DNA of 64,000 nucleotides, from assembly GCF_004784475.1 (NCBI RefSeq), contig NZ_SRRT01000005.1, positions 186,001 through 250,000 of the forward strand. Direction: 5' to 3'. This document shows positions 56,333-64,000 of this stretch, one piece after another. Below the pieces are notes generated by a model. The model was not told the origin of the DNA, ran no database searches, and saw only the letters and a list, made by a program, of their open reading frames with translations. Position numbers and translations under genes: made by a program. Position 1 is the stretch's first letter. Each line of letters begins with the position of its first letter. Origin of the DNA: Streptomyces bauhiniae (GTDB taxonomy: Bacteria > Actinomycetota > Actinomycetes > Streptomycetales > Streptomycetaceae).

Positions 56333-56869
56333 GTGTCATCACCTTGCGATCCCTCGGAAGCGCCCGTCGGCGACGTGGGTGGAGCGCTCCTGATGATCGA
56401 CTCTCGGCTCCAGGCGATCTATGACGACAAGGCTGAGGTCGATCCCGAATATCAGCGGCTGCTCGACCAGTTCGCCGCGTCCCTGGGCCCCTCGGGGCTG
56501 GACGCGCTGCTGGACGGCACCTGCACGCTGATCTATCTGTACATGAAGTGGCTGCGGCTGGCCTGCGAGGCGCACGAGCAGGACGTCCTCGAGACCGTGG
56601 TGCCCACCCTCGTGGGCACGATGCGCAAGATGCCGCAAACGTTCCGTCCCGAGGTCATCCCCATCATGGCCGGGCTGCTCATCTCCTCGGGTCTCGGACT
56701 GAGTCCGAGCCTGTGGCGGGCGCAGTACGGGCGTTGGACGGACGCCGAGATGAATCCACTGGAGGGTACGGCCGTTCTGCTCGCCGAGCACATCAACCGG
56801 ATGTCCAACGACCGTGACTTCGCCACCCGTATGGTCACCGACGCCCTGACCGGAGCGGACAAGGAGTAA
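56333..56869 (+). CDS. Hypothetical protein, mainly helical
   Basis: 178 residues from a GTG with AGAGGAG upstream (spacing about five bases). Contains GLDALLDGTCTLIYLYMKWL and a repeated Leu/Val pattern (VVPTLVGTMRKMPQTF) that looks all-helical, without signal peptide or clear transmembrane helix. I do not recognise the family; homologues may be limited to Streptomyces. A terminator hairpin follows. Confidence 0.7.
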   Translation: MSSPCDPSEAPVGDVGGALLMIDSRLQAIYDDKAEVDPEYQRLLDQFAASLGPSGLDALLDGTCTLIYLYMKWLRLACEAHEQDVLETVVPTLVGTMRKMPQTFRPEVIPIMAGLLISSGLGLSPSLWRAQYGRWTDAEMNPLEGTAVLLAEHINRMSNDRDFATRMVTDALTGADKE

Positions 56870-56884
56870 GGACGACACCCGCGT

Positions 56885-56917
56885 CTCAGGGCAGCCCCGT
56901 ACGGGAGCTGCCCTGAG
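56885..56917. terminator. Hairpin terminator after the hypothetical gene
   Basis: An 11-bp stem CTCAGGGCAGC / GCTGCCCTGAG with an 11-base loop between the convergent genes ending at 56869 and 56924. Confidence 0.8.
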
Positions 56918-56923
56918 CGCTGT

Positions 56924-57568
56924 TCACTTGCGCCAGAACAGGTGGTGGGTCACCCCGCTCGAACTGGGGACGACGTCCAGGTGGAACCGGTCCAGCAGTT
57001 CGTCCGGGGACTCCCAGAGCCGTACGCCCGAGCCGAGCTTCACCGGCGAGACCGCCACGTGCAGGGTGTCGACCAGGTCGGCGTCGAGGAACTCCCTGAT
57101 GGTGGTGGCTCCTCCCCCGAGCCGTACGTCCTTGCCCTGCGCCGCCTCCTTGGCCTGCGCGAGCACCTCCGCCGGTTCCCCCTCCACGAAGTGGAACGTG
57201 GTGTCGGACAGGGTGATCGAGGGCCGCTTGTGGTGCGTCAGCACGAACACCGGTGTGTGGAACGGCGGTTCGTCACCCCACCAGCCCTCCCACTCCAGAT
57301 TCTCCCAAGGCCCCCGCTGCGGCCCGAACTTGTTCCGTCCCATGATCTCCGCGCCGATGTTCCGCGCGAAGTCCCGCGTCAGATAGTCGTCCAGCCCCCG
57401 GCTCCCGCCCCCATCGGTCCGCATCGGCCAACTCGCCGTAGCCCCGGCCCATGAGAACAGCCTCCCGGGATCAACATGCCCGAACGGCCTCTCCAACGTC
57501 TGCTCTTCCCCGGCCGCGATCCCATCACTGGAAACAGTGAAGTTCTGCACCCGCACTAGCTGACCCAC
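56924..57568 (-). CDS. Dihydrofolate-reductase-like (RibD C-terminal) protein
   Basis: 214 residues. The RibD_C/DHFR-like fold is indicated by FTVSSDGIAAG at the start, MGRNKFGPQRGPW and VFVLTHHKRPSITLSDTTFHFVEG in the middle, and LGGGATTIREFLDADLVDTLH near 150. These proteins bind NADPH; their substrates are mostly unknown. GTG at 57568 (VGQLVRVQNF) is set by GGAGG with a 5-base spacer; the ATG at 57592 has no site. Confidence 0.88.
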   Translation of the reverse strand: MGQLVRVQNFTVSSDGIAAGEEQTLERPFGHVDPGRLFSWAGATASWPMRTDGGGSRGLDDYLTRDFARNIGAEIMGRNKFGPQRGPWENLEWEGWWGDEPPFHTPVFVLTHHKRPSITLSDTTFHFVEGEPAEVLAQAKEAAQGKDVRLGGGATTIREFLDADLVDTLHVAVSPVKLGSGVRLWESPDELLDRFHLDVVPSSSGVTHHLFWRK

Positions 57569-57698
57569 GCGTTCCTCCTGGGCGGTCGACAACAGTGATG
57601 AGACTGCCGGGACCAGTGAAACTCATCGCAGACCGAGTACCTATGCTCGACGCGGTCCCAGTTCGACAGACCGGGATGGGCGATCGGGTGATCCGCGC

Positions 57699-59150
57699 CT
57701 ACAGCACCGCCAGCCGGTCCAACAGCCTTTCCGCCTGCTGGATTTCCGTGCTCAAGGGGTGGTCCTCCGCCACATGCGGGAGGCCCGCCGAGGCTAGGGC
57801 GAAGGCGTGGCGGAGGGGGGTGTCGGGGAGTTCGGTGGCGGACATGCGCAACGCGCGTACCGCGCCGAGGAGTTCGCAGGCCAGGACGGTGCGGTAGGCC
57901 GCCGTCGCGGCGACCGTGCTGCGGACCGCGTGGGTGGAGAAGCTGGCGTGGTCCTCCAGGCCGCGGGAGATGACGGCGGTGCCGAGGGTGACCGGGGAGG
58001 CGGCGTGGCGGAGGGTGCCGAGGGCGTCGTGGGCGACGTACTCGAGGATCATGACGCCGGAGCTGCCCGCCGGGCCCTCGGCGAGGAAGGGCGGGAGGCC
58101 GCTGAGGTCGGGTTCGACGAGGTCGCTGAGGCGGGCGGCGGACAGCTCGGCGGTGTGGTGGAGCGCGGCGCGCAGGTAGTCGAAGGCGAGCGCGACCGGC
58201 GCGGTGGAGAACTGGCCGTGGTGGAAGGCTTGTTGGGTCTCCGTGTCGATGAGCGGGTTCTCCGCCGCCGCGTTGATGTCGACCTCCAGCACCTGTTCCA
58301 CATGCGCGGCCGCCTCCAGCGCGGGCCCCTGCACCTGAGGGAAGGCCCGTAGGCCGAACGGGTCCTGGAGGCGCCGGCCGGGCGGCAGGTCGCCGCCCGA
58401 GGTGAGCAGCCGGCGCAGCTCGGCGGCACACCGTACGGCGCCGGGATGCGGACGCGAGGCGTGCACGCGCTCGTCGTACGCCTCCGCCGAGCCGCCCAGC
58501 GCGCAGAAGGTCAGCGCGGTCACCACATGGCTCGCGGCGAGCAGCCGGGACAGGTCGTGCCAGGCGAGTACGGCCTCCGCGAGGGTCGCGGCGTTGCTGG
58601 AGATGAAGGCGAGCGCGTCGCCGGGGCTGATCGCGACGGGGTCGATGCCGCCGGACTCCCAGGGCAGTTCCCCGGCGAGGGTCAGCGCGATCTCGGCCAG
58701 CGCGGTGAGGTCACCGGTGCCGATCGCGCCACGGGTGTGCACGAGGGGCAACGCGCCGACGCGCAGGGCCTGTTCGAGCGCCCGGAGCAGCCGGGGGTGC
58801 ACCCCGCTGCCGGCGGCGGCGAGCTGGTTGAGGCGTACGGCCATGACCGCGCGCACCGCGTCGTCGGGCAGCGGCGCGCCGGTGCCGCCGGCGTGGCTGC
58901 GCAGCAGGCGCAGGCCGTGCAGGTCGGCGCCGTCGGGGTCGACGACGATGTGGCGGTTGGCGCCGACGCCGGTGGTCCGGCCGTACACCGCGCCCTTCGC
59001 GCCCAGCTCCACGGCCAGTTCGTAACTCTGTTCCGCCCTGGTCAGCGCGTCGGGCGCCAGCTTGGGCCACGCGCTGCGCCGGGCCACCCGGACCACATCG
59101 ACGCACCTCAGTCCGGCGCCGCTGATCAGGATGCGGCTGGAGTCGGTCAT
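57699..59150 (-). CDS. Aromatic amino acid lyase homologue (HAL/PAL family) with altered MIO motif
   Basis: 483 residues. HAL/PAL family: LISGAGLRCVDVVRVARRS at the start, VYGRTTGVGANRH with the conserved Tyr of the flexible loop, and FISSNAATLAEAVLAW, DINAAAENPLIDTETQQ, GQFSTAPVALAFDYLR, and QQAERLLDRL near the C-terminus. The position that forms MIO in the family (Ala-Ser-Gly) reads Gly-Thr-Gly at residues 144-146 (GAIGTGDLTAL). So either an unusual MIO forms from Gly-Thr-Gly, or catalysis uses no MIO. ATG at 59150 follows AGAGGGG by about five bases. It is divergent from an RpiR-type regulator and an MFS transporter, which suggests a local regulon for uptake and breakdown of an amino acid or derivative. 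Confidence 0.88.
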   Translation of the reverse strand: MTDSSRILISGAGLRCVDVVRVARRSAWPKLAPDALTRAEQSYELAVELGAKGAVYGRTTGVGANRHIVVDPDGADLHGLRLLRSHAGGTGAPLPDDAVRAVMAVRLNQLAAAGSGVHPRLLRALEQALRVGALPLVHTRGAIGTGDLTALAEIALTLAGELPWESGGIDPVAISPGDALAFISSNAATLAEAVLAWHDLSRLLAASHVVTALTFCALGGSAEAYDERVHASRPHPGAVRCAAELRRLLTSGGDLPPGRRLQDPFGLRAFPQVQGPALEAAAHVEQVLEVDINAAAENPLIDTETQQAFHHGQFSTAPVALAFDYLRAALHHTAELSAARLSDLVEPDLSGLPPFLAEGPAGSSGVMILEYVAHDALGTLRHAASPVTLGTAVISRGLEDHASFSTHAVRSTVAATAAYRTVLACELLGAVRALRMSATELPDTPLRHAFALASAGLPHVAEDHPLSTEIQQAERLLDRLAVL

Positions 59151-59257
59151 CGCCACCCCTCTTGACAACAGTTCATTCATTCCTGCGAATAGCATGTAAC
59201 TATTGATTCATCGTGCTGGCAAGAACCCGCCGGCGAGAAGGCGAGAAGGAGAACCCG

Positions 59258-60082
59258 GTGCCCCGGTCGCTGCACGAGCTGCTCACCGCGCACCGCCTCA
59301 CGCCCGCGCAACGGCGCATCGCCAGCTACCTGGCCGAGCGCCCGCGCGACGCCGCCGCGCTGACCAGCGCCGAGCTGGCCGAGCACGCGCAGGTCAGCCA
59401 GCCGTCGGTGACCCGTTTCGTCGCGCTGCTCGGCTTCGACGGGTACGGGGAGTTCCGGCGCTATCTCCGCAACGCGACGACGGAGCCGGTGATAGAGCGC
59501 GGCGGCAACAAGTTCCAGGCCGCCGTCGACGCCGACCTGCGCAACCTCGCCGCGCTACGGTCCCAGCTCGCCGACGAGACCCGGCTGCGGGCGATCGCCG
59601 AGCGGCTGATGGCGTCCGTTCCGCTGGTCGTCGTGGGGTACCGCGTGTCGGCCGCGCAGGCCGCCTCGTTCGCCTACCTTGCCACCAAGATCCATCCGGA
59701 TGTCCGGCTGCTGACCGACTCGGGCAGTGTGTTCGGCGACCATCTGCGGCACGCCCACCGGTGTGGCGCCCAAACACTGGTGATGGTCGCGCTCCCCCGC
59801 TACCCGCGGGAGTGCGCGACCGCGCTCCAACAGGCTCGCACCCTGGGCCTGCACACGCTTCTGATCACGGACCGGCTCGTCACGGCGCTCACCCCCCTCG
59901 CCGACGACGTGCTGAGCGCGGGAGTCGCCTCCGAGTTCGTGTTCGACTCGCACGCCGCGGTCGTCTCGCTGACCGTGGCGCTGGTGGAGGCGATGGCCGA
60001 CGCGGCCGGTGCCTCGGCCCGGCAACGACTGGAAGGTTTCGAAGACTATGCCGCAGAGCAAGACCTCTTCCTCCGGGAGTGA
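59258..60082 (+). CDS. MurR/RpiR-family transcriptional regulator
   Basis: 274 residues. N-terminal HTH (RRIASYLAERPRDAAALTSA, AEHAQVSQPSVTRFVALLG) and a SIS-like domain (VVVGYRVSAAQAASFAYLAT, LLTDSGSVFGDH), the MurR/RpiR design that senses a sugar phosphate or other small ligand. GTG at 59258 follows AAGGAG by six bases. Its last 35 bases overlap the MFS gene, so they are co-expressed, and it is divergent from the lyase. It is the likely regulator of that pair. Confidence 0.9.
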   Translation: MPRSLHELLTAHRLTPAQRRIASYLAERPRDAAALTSAELAEHAQVSQPSVTRFVALLGFDGYGEFRRYLRNATTEPVIERGGNKFQAAVDADLRNLAALRSQLADETRLRAIAERLMASVPLVVVGYRVSAAQAASFAYLATKIHPDVRLLTDSGSVFGDHLRHAHRCGAQTLVMVALPRYPRECATALQQARTLGLHTLLITDRLVTALTPLADDVLSAGVASEFVFDSHAAVVSLTVALVEAMADAAGASARQRLEGFEDYAAEQDLFLRE

Positions 60083-61418
60083 GAACCCCGGACCCTCGGG
60101 GAGCGAGGAGGCGGCGACCGCGTTCGACGACGCTCCCCTCAACCGCTTCCATCTGCGCATCACGGCGCTCACGTTCTGCGCCAATTACTCCGACGGTTAT
60201 GAACTCGGCATCATCAGCATCGCGCTGCCGTTGATCGCCCGGCAGTTGGGATTCGGCTCCGTGTGGGAGGGGCTGCTCGGCGCGGCGGCGCTGATCGGGA
60301 TCTTCCTCGGCAGCGTGGTCGTCGGCTGGGGTGCCGACCGGATCGGTCGCCAGCGCCTTTACACGTACAACTTCCTGCTCATCTCGGTCGCGTCGGCCGC
60401 CGAGTTCTTCGTGACCGGTCCCACCCAGTTGTTCGTCCTGCGTCTGCTGATCGGTATCGGTATCGGCGCCGACTACGCGCTGGGCCCGACGCTGGTCGCC
60501 GAGTTCGTACCGCGCCGCTACCGGGGCGGTCTGCTCGCGTCCCTGACCGTGATGTGGACGGTGGGGTACGTGGTGGCGTTCTTCCTCGGCAACTGGGTGG
60601 TCGGCCTCGGCGGCGAGGCGTGGCGATGGCTGCTCGCGTCCAGCAGTCTGCCGGCGCTGGCTGTCGTGCTGCTGCGGCTCGGTGTGCCGGAGTCTCCGCG
60701 CTGGCTGGTCGCGCGCGGGCATCTGGAGCGGGCGCGGGCCGTGGTGCGCAGGCTCGGTGGCAACGAGGACGCGGTCGCGTCCCTGGTCGCGCACGCGCAC
60801 ACCGCCGCCGAGCGTCCCCGGGCGCGCTACCGCGACCTTTTCGGCCCCGAGTACTGGCGGCGCACGGCGTTCGGCGTCATCTTCTACAACGCCCAGGTGG
60901 TGCCGTACTTCGCCATCTACACGTTCCTGCCGCTGGTGCTGGCCAAGATCGGGGTCGGCGAGGAGGACACCACCAGCGACGGCATCCTGAACCTGTTCCT
61001 GCTGGGCGGCAGTGTCGCGGGCCTGTGGTTCGTGGCGAAGATGACCCGGCGGGGGCTGACGATCTGGTCCTTCGTCGTCCTGATCGCCGCGCTCGCCCCG
61101 ATGGCGGTCTGGCCGGACGCGCCGAAGGCCCTGCTCTTCCCGTTGTTCCTGGTCTTCACCTTCACCATGTCGGCGGCGGTCAACCTCGACCAGGTCTACC
61201 CCGCCGAACTCTTCCCCACCGACCTCCGCAGCTCCGGCGTCGGCCTTCTCAACGGCATGAGCCGCATCGGCTCCGCGATCGGCACCTTCCTCCTCCCCCT
61301 CAGCCTCGACCACATCGGCTTCTCCCCCACCATGCTGGCCCTGACCGTAGTCCTGGCAATCGGCCTCGCGGCATCGGTGGCCTGGGCCCCGGAGACGAAG
61401 AACGTAGCCCTGGACTGA
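60048..61418 (+). CDS. MFS transporter (sugar-porter-like fold)
   Basis: 456 residues with about 12 hydrophobic helices. MFS loop motif GWGADRIGRQRLYTYN between helices 2 and 3 and a central PESPRWLVARGHLERA motif. These place it in the sugar-porter/organic-acid type of the MFS. ATG at 60048 follows GGAAGG. Context with the lyase and RpiR regulator suggests uptake of the lyase substrate or export of its product; the ligand is not known. Confidence 0.9.
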   Translation: MPQSKTSSSGSENPGPSGSEEAATAFDDAPLNRFHLRITALTFCANYSDGYELGIISIALPLIARQLGFGSVWEGLLGAAALIGIFLGSVVVGWGADRIGRQRLYTYNFLLISVASAAEFFVTGPTQLFVLRLLIGIGIGADYALGPTLVAEFVPRRYRGGLLASLTVMWTVGYVVAFFLGNWVVGLGGEAWRWLLASSSLPALAVVLLRLGVPESPRWLVARGHLERARAVVRRLGGNEDAVASLVAHAHTAAERPRARYRDLFGPEYWRRTAFGVIFYNAQVVPYFAIYTFLPLVLAKIGVGEEDTTSDGILNLFLLGGSVAGLWFVAKMTRRGLTIWSFVVLIAALAPMAVWPDAPKALLFPLFLVFTFTMSAAVNLDQVYPAELFPTDLRSSGVGLLNGMSRIGSAIGTFLLPLSLDHIGFSPTMLALTVVLAIGLAASVAWAPETKNVALD

Positions 61419-61420
61419 CG

Positions 61421-61438
61421 GCCCGCCGTCAGGCGGGC
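61421..61438. terminator. Short hairpin after the MFS gene
   Basis: A 7-bp stem GCCCGCC / GGCGGGC with loop GTCA, three bases after the MFS stop. It also overlaps the 3' end of the glyoxalase remnant on the other strand. Confidence 0.6.
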
Positions 61439-61510
61439 TGCCACAGCTCGACCCGCTTGCCCTCCGGATCGGTCACCCACCCGAACCGCCCGACGCCCTC
61501 CATGTGGGGG
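61429..61510 (-). pseudogene. Glyoxalase/VOC C-terminal remnant
   Basis: Minus-strand reading gives MEGVGRFGWVTDPEGKRVEL then WQPA and a stop at 61429-61431. This is the usual end of Streptomyces VOC/glyoxalase proteins (the GRFGWVTDPEG and VELWQP motifs). Upstream in the same frame the family similarity disappears within a few codons, and no start or ribosome site fits. So only the last 25 or so codons remain. Confidence 0.65.
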
Positions 61511-61577
61511 AGCCGAAGTAGTCGGTGCCGGGTCGTACGGGCCGACGGGTCCGTACGACCGTGGTCAACGGATGCCG

Positions 61578-62354
61578 TCAGGCGCGGGGCGGGCGCGTTG
61601 CCGTTTCCAGGTAGAAGGCGTCGATGCTCTGGACGGCCTGTTCGAACTCGGCGAGGTTGACGGGCTTGGTGACGTAGGCGTTGGCGTGGCCCTGGTAGGC
61701 ACCGGCCACGTCCTCCGGGGCGGAGGACGTGGTGAGGACGACGACGGGGATGGTCTGCAGCTCCTCGTCGGCCTTGAGGACCTGGAGCAGCTCGCGGCCG
61801 TTCATGCGGGGCATGTTGAGGTCGAGCACGATGAGGTCGGGGCGCACGCTGTCCGGGGAGCGCAGGTGCTCCAGCGCGGCGACTCCATCGGTGACCTGGA
61901 CCAGGTTCCGGGCGCCGCGCTCGGAGAGAGCCTCCTCGATGAGCATCGCGTCGGCGACGTCGTCCTCGACGAGCAGGACGTCGAAGGGGCGGGTGGGGGT
62001 GGTCATCATCGGATGCTCCGTGGGTGCTTCATGGGAGTGGGTGAAGAGTCCCGGCCAGCGGCGCCGGGCGCCCTGGCGCGTCATGTCGCTGGCCTCGCCG
62101 AGCTGGGGGTAGCCGGCACCCGCGCGGGCGGCGTCCACGGCCGCCGCACGCTGGAGGCGCTCGGCGGCCCGCTGGAGATGCGTCAGTACGTGCAGCCGGG
62201 TCAGCGCGTGCGTGGGATCGTCCGGCGAGGGAATACGGGAACTTCCCTCCGCGACCTCATGGACGATCCGCCGCGCGACCTCGTCGACCGCCGCGTCCGC
62301 GAGCGCGGTCATCTCCTGCGGGGCGGTCGGCACGACGAAGTTCTTGCCAGGCAT
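61578..62354 (-). CDS. Response regulator with N-terminal extension of HTH-like type
   Basis: 258 residues as an open frame. Residues 116-258 are a single-domain receiver: VLLVEDDVADAMLIEEAL (acidic pair), LIVLDLNMPRMNGRELL with the phospho-acceptor Asp, LTTSSAPED and the Lys at AYVTKPVNL. It has no output domain. A GGAG lies seven bases before the ATG at 62009, so the receiver may also be made on its own from there. Residues 1-115 hold ALADAAVDEVARRIVHEVA and AGAGYPQLGEASDMTRQGAR, a pattern seen in separate small Streptomyces proteins, probably HTH-like. A natural fusion and a lost stop between two genes are both possible. The gene is divergent from the CHASE3 kinase next to it, its likely partner. 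Confidence 0.75.
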   Translation of the reverse strand: MPGKNFVVPTAPQEMTALADAAVDEVARRIVHEVAEGSSRIPSPDDPTHALTRLHVLTHLQRAAERLQRAAAVDAARAGAGYPQLGEASDMTRQGARRRWPGLFTHSHEAPTEHPMMTTPTRPFDVLLVEDDVADAMLIEEALSERGARNLVQVTDGVAALEHLRSPDSVRPDLIVLDLNMPRMNGRELLQVLKADEELQTIPVVVLTTSSAPEDVAGAYQGHANAYVTKPVNLAEFEQAVQSIDAFYLETATRPPRA

Positions 62355-62463
62355 GACCAGCAGAGTAAGCCCTCGGCGTCACCCGCGACAACAACAGTTG
62401 TCATCGTCGCTTAAGGTATGCCTGCGCCGCTGCGATCGCGGCCGTCACCGGAGGAGAACAGAG

Positions 62464-64000
62464 GATGACCGTCGTTGAGAGGCCGCCGCACACGCGGGAG
62501 CTGTCCGCGTGGACGACTCGCCGCTGGCTTCGCCTCGGAGTCACCGTGGCGATGTCCGTCCTGGTGCTCCTGGGCGCGACCGGCGCCTGGGCCCTGGCGC
62601 GGACCGCGACGATCAGCGACAACCTCGTGGACGTGAAGTCCCCCGCGCTGACGACCTCGATCCGGCTGGAGTCGGCGCTGCTCAACCAGGAGACGGGCAT
62701 CCGGGGCTACGGGCTCACCGGCACCACGGACTTCCTGGACCCGTACCGGCAGGGGCTCAGCCAGCAGAAGACGTACACGAAGGAACTGTCGGACCTCCTG
62801 AGGGGCAACCCCGCGCGCCTGCGTGACCTGAAGGCCGTGGAGGACCGGATCGAGACGTGGCAGGCGCAGATCGCGCGGCCGGTCGCCGCCTCCCCGGCCG
62901 GCAAGCCCTCGCCCGTGGCCCAGGAGAACGCGGCCAAGGGCAAGACGACCTTCGACGCCATGCGCGCGGCCATGGCCAACCAGCAGGACCGGCTGCGCGA
63001 CGACCGCGCGTCGTCCAGGGCGGATCTGGCCGCCACGATGCGCCTGCGCAACTGGATCTTCGCCGCCATCGCGGCCGTCATCGTGGCCCTCGCGATGATC
63101 GTCTCCGAGGCGCTGCGCCGGGGTATCACCGGGCCGCTGGAGCGGATCGGCGCGGACGCCCGGACCATCGCGGAGGGCGACTTCGGGCACCCGATCACCC
63201 CGACCGGCCCCGCCGACCTGCGGCAGTTGAGCGACGAGATCGAGTCCATGCGCAGGCGTCTGGTACGGGCGCTGGACTTCAGCGAGGAGGCCCGGCTGCG
63301 GCTGGACGAGCAGTCCGCCGACCTCAAGCGGTCCAACGCGGAGCTGGAGCAGTTCGCGTACGTCGCCTCGCACGACCTTCAGGAGCCGCTGCGGAAGGTG
63401 TCCAGCTTCACACAGTTGCTCCAGCGGCGGTACGGCGGTCAGCTCGACGAACGGGCCGACCAGTACATCGACTTCGCCGTCGACGGCGCGAACCGCATGC
63501 AGACCCTCATCAACGACCTGCTCGACTTCTCCCGCGTGGGCCGGGTCCACAACACCCACCAGAGCGTCGACCTCAACGTCGTGATGAAGCGCACCCTCAC
63601 CGCGATCAGCGTCAGCATCGAGGAGTCGGGAGCGGTGATCACCCGCGACGAACTCCCCACCCTCATCGCCGACTCCACCCAGATGGGCATGCTCTGGCAG
63701 AACCTGATCGGCAACGCCATCAAGTTCCGCCGCCCCGGCGAGACCCCGGTCATCCACATCTCCGCCGAACAGGACGGCGACTACTGGCGGTTCGCCGTCA
63801 CGGACAACGGCATCGGCATCGCCGCCGAGTACGCCGAGAAGGTCTTCGTCATCTTCCAGCGCCTCCACACCAAGGACCGCTACCAGGGCAGCGGCATCGG
63901 CCTCGCCATGTGCAAGAAGATCGTCGAATTCCACGGCGGCACCATCGCGGTCGACCTCACCCACACGGAGGGCACCCGCATTGTTTTCACCTTGGCGAGC
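62464..64000 (+). CDS. CHASE3-HAMP-HisKA histidine kinase (3' end cut by window)
   Basis: At least 512 residues visible. First membrane helix about 20-45 (WLRLGVTVAMSVLVLLGATG), CHASE3 sensor (LLNQETGIRGYGLTGTTDFL), second helix about 195-215 (RNWIFAAIAAVIVALAMIV), HAMP, then the HisKA motif FAYVASHDLQEPLRKVSSF with its phospho-His, and HATPase motifs NLIGNAIKFRR, VTDNGIGI and GSGIGLAMCKKI. This is the Cph1-like kinase type that usually pairs with a single-domain regulator, here the divergent one at 61.6-62.4 kb. ATG at 62464 follows GGAGGAG. The end is cut by the window edge; only the last few residues may be missing. Confidence 0.92.

Overview
The window is high-GC actinobacterial DNA, almost certainly from a Streptomyces chromosome. 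GC is very high, GTG and TTG starts are common, and several families are typical of that genus: DUF397, DUF5753-type HTH regulators, DUF574 methyltransferase, DUF6479, secreted phospholipase A2, and SpoIIE-type phosphatases with PAS and GAF domains. No rRNA, tRNA, CRISPR array, insertion sequence or phage module was seen.

Layout. 1-12.2 kb: an acyl-CoA ligase (cut by the left edge), an FAD oxidoreductase, a lipoprotein, a 2106-residue secreted RHS protein with a toxin-like tip, an MpaB-type oxygenase, a Cys-rich DUF326 protein, a DUF6479 protein and an RpiB-like isomerase. 12.2-46.9 kb: an iron-regulated hydroxamate siderophore locus. 47-57.6 kb: phospholipase A2, a PAS-PAS-GAF-PP2C phosphatase, a DEAD-box helicase, small stress and regulatory proteins, and an HTH / methyltransferase / DUF397 group. 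57.7-61.4 kb: an aromatic-amino-acid-lyase-like gene divergent from an RpiR-type regulator and an MFS transporter. 61.4-64 kb: a glyoxalase remnant, a response regulator and a CHASE3 histidine kinase cut by the right edge.

The siderophore locus is the centre of the window. Its gene kit resembles the coelichelin (cch) set: ornithine N5-hydroxylase, formyltransferase, FecCD permease pair with ATPase, substrate-binding lipoprotein, paired ABC half-transporters, MbtH and NRPS. The NRPS is much larger, with 7261 residues and six modules. The domain order read from the sequence is (C remnant)-A-nMT-T / C-A-T / C-A-nMT-T / C-A-T / C-A-T / C-A-T-E, with no thioesterase. Hand-read adenylation codes give Ser at modules 2, 4 and 5, and N5-hydroxyornithine at module 3 (the DMENLGLINK code). 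Modules 1 and 6 have codes I cannot assign. The most economical product is a linear six-residue tris-hydroxamate of the albachelin/scabichelin type: N-methyl-(formyl)hydroxyornithine, Ser, N-methyl-hydroxyornithine, Ser, Ser, and a terminal hydroxyornithine that could leave by self-cyclisation.

Five 19-bp iron boxes (DmdR1/IdeR type) sit before the exporter-like operon, the NRPS, the permease operon, the divergent formyltransferase/hydroxylase pair, and a YtcJ-type amidohydrolase/isochorismatase-like operon. They therefore tie that peripheral operon to the same regulon.

The most unusual points are: a condensation domain (module 3) with the second, catalytic His of HHxxxDG replaced by Leu; a strict pairing of GGDS carriers with D-type condensation domains although no internal epimerase exists; an ABC heterodimer in which one composite ATP site is intact and the other is destroyed; an isochorismatase-like protein lacking its catalytic Asp; and an ammonia-lyase homologue whose MIO-forming Ala-Ser-Gly is Gly-Thr-Gly.
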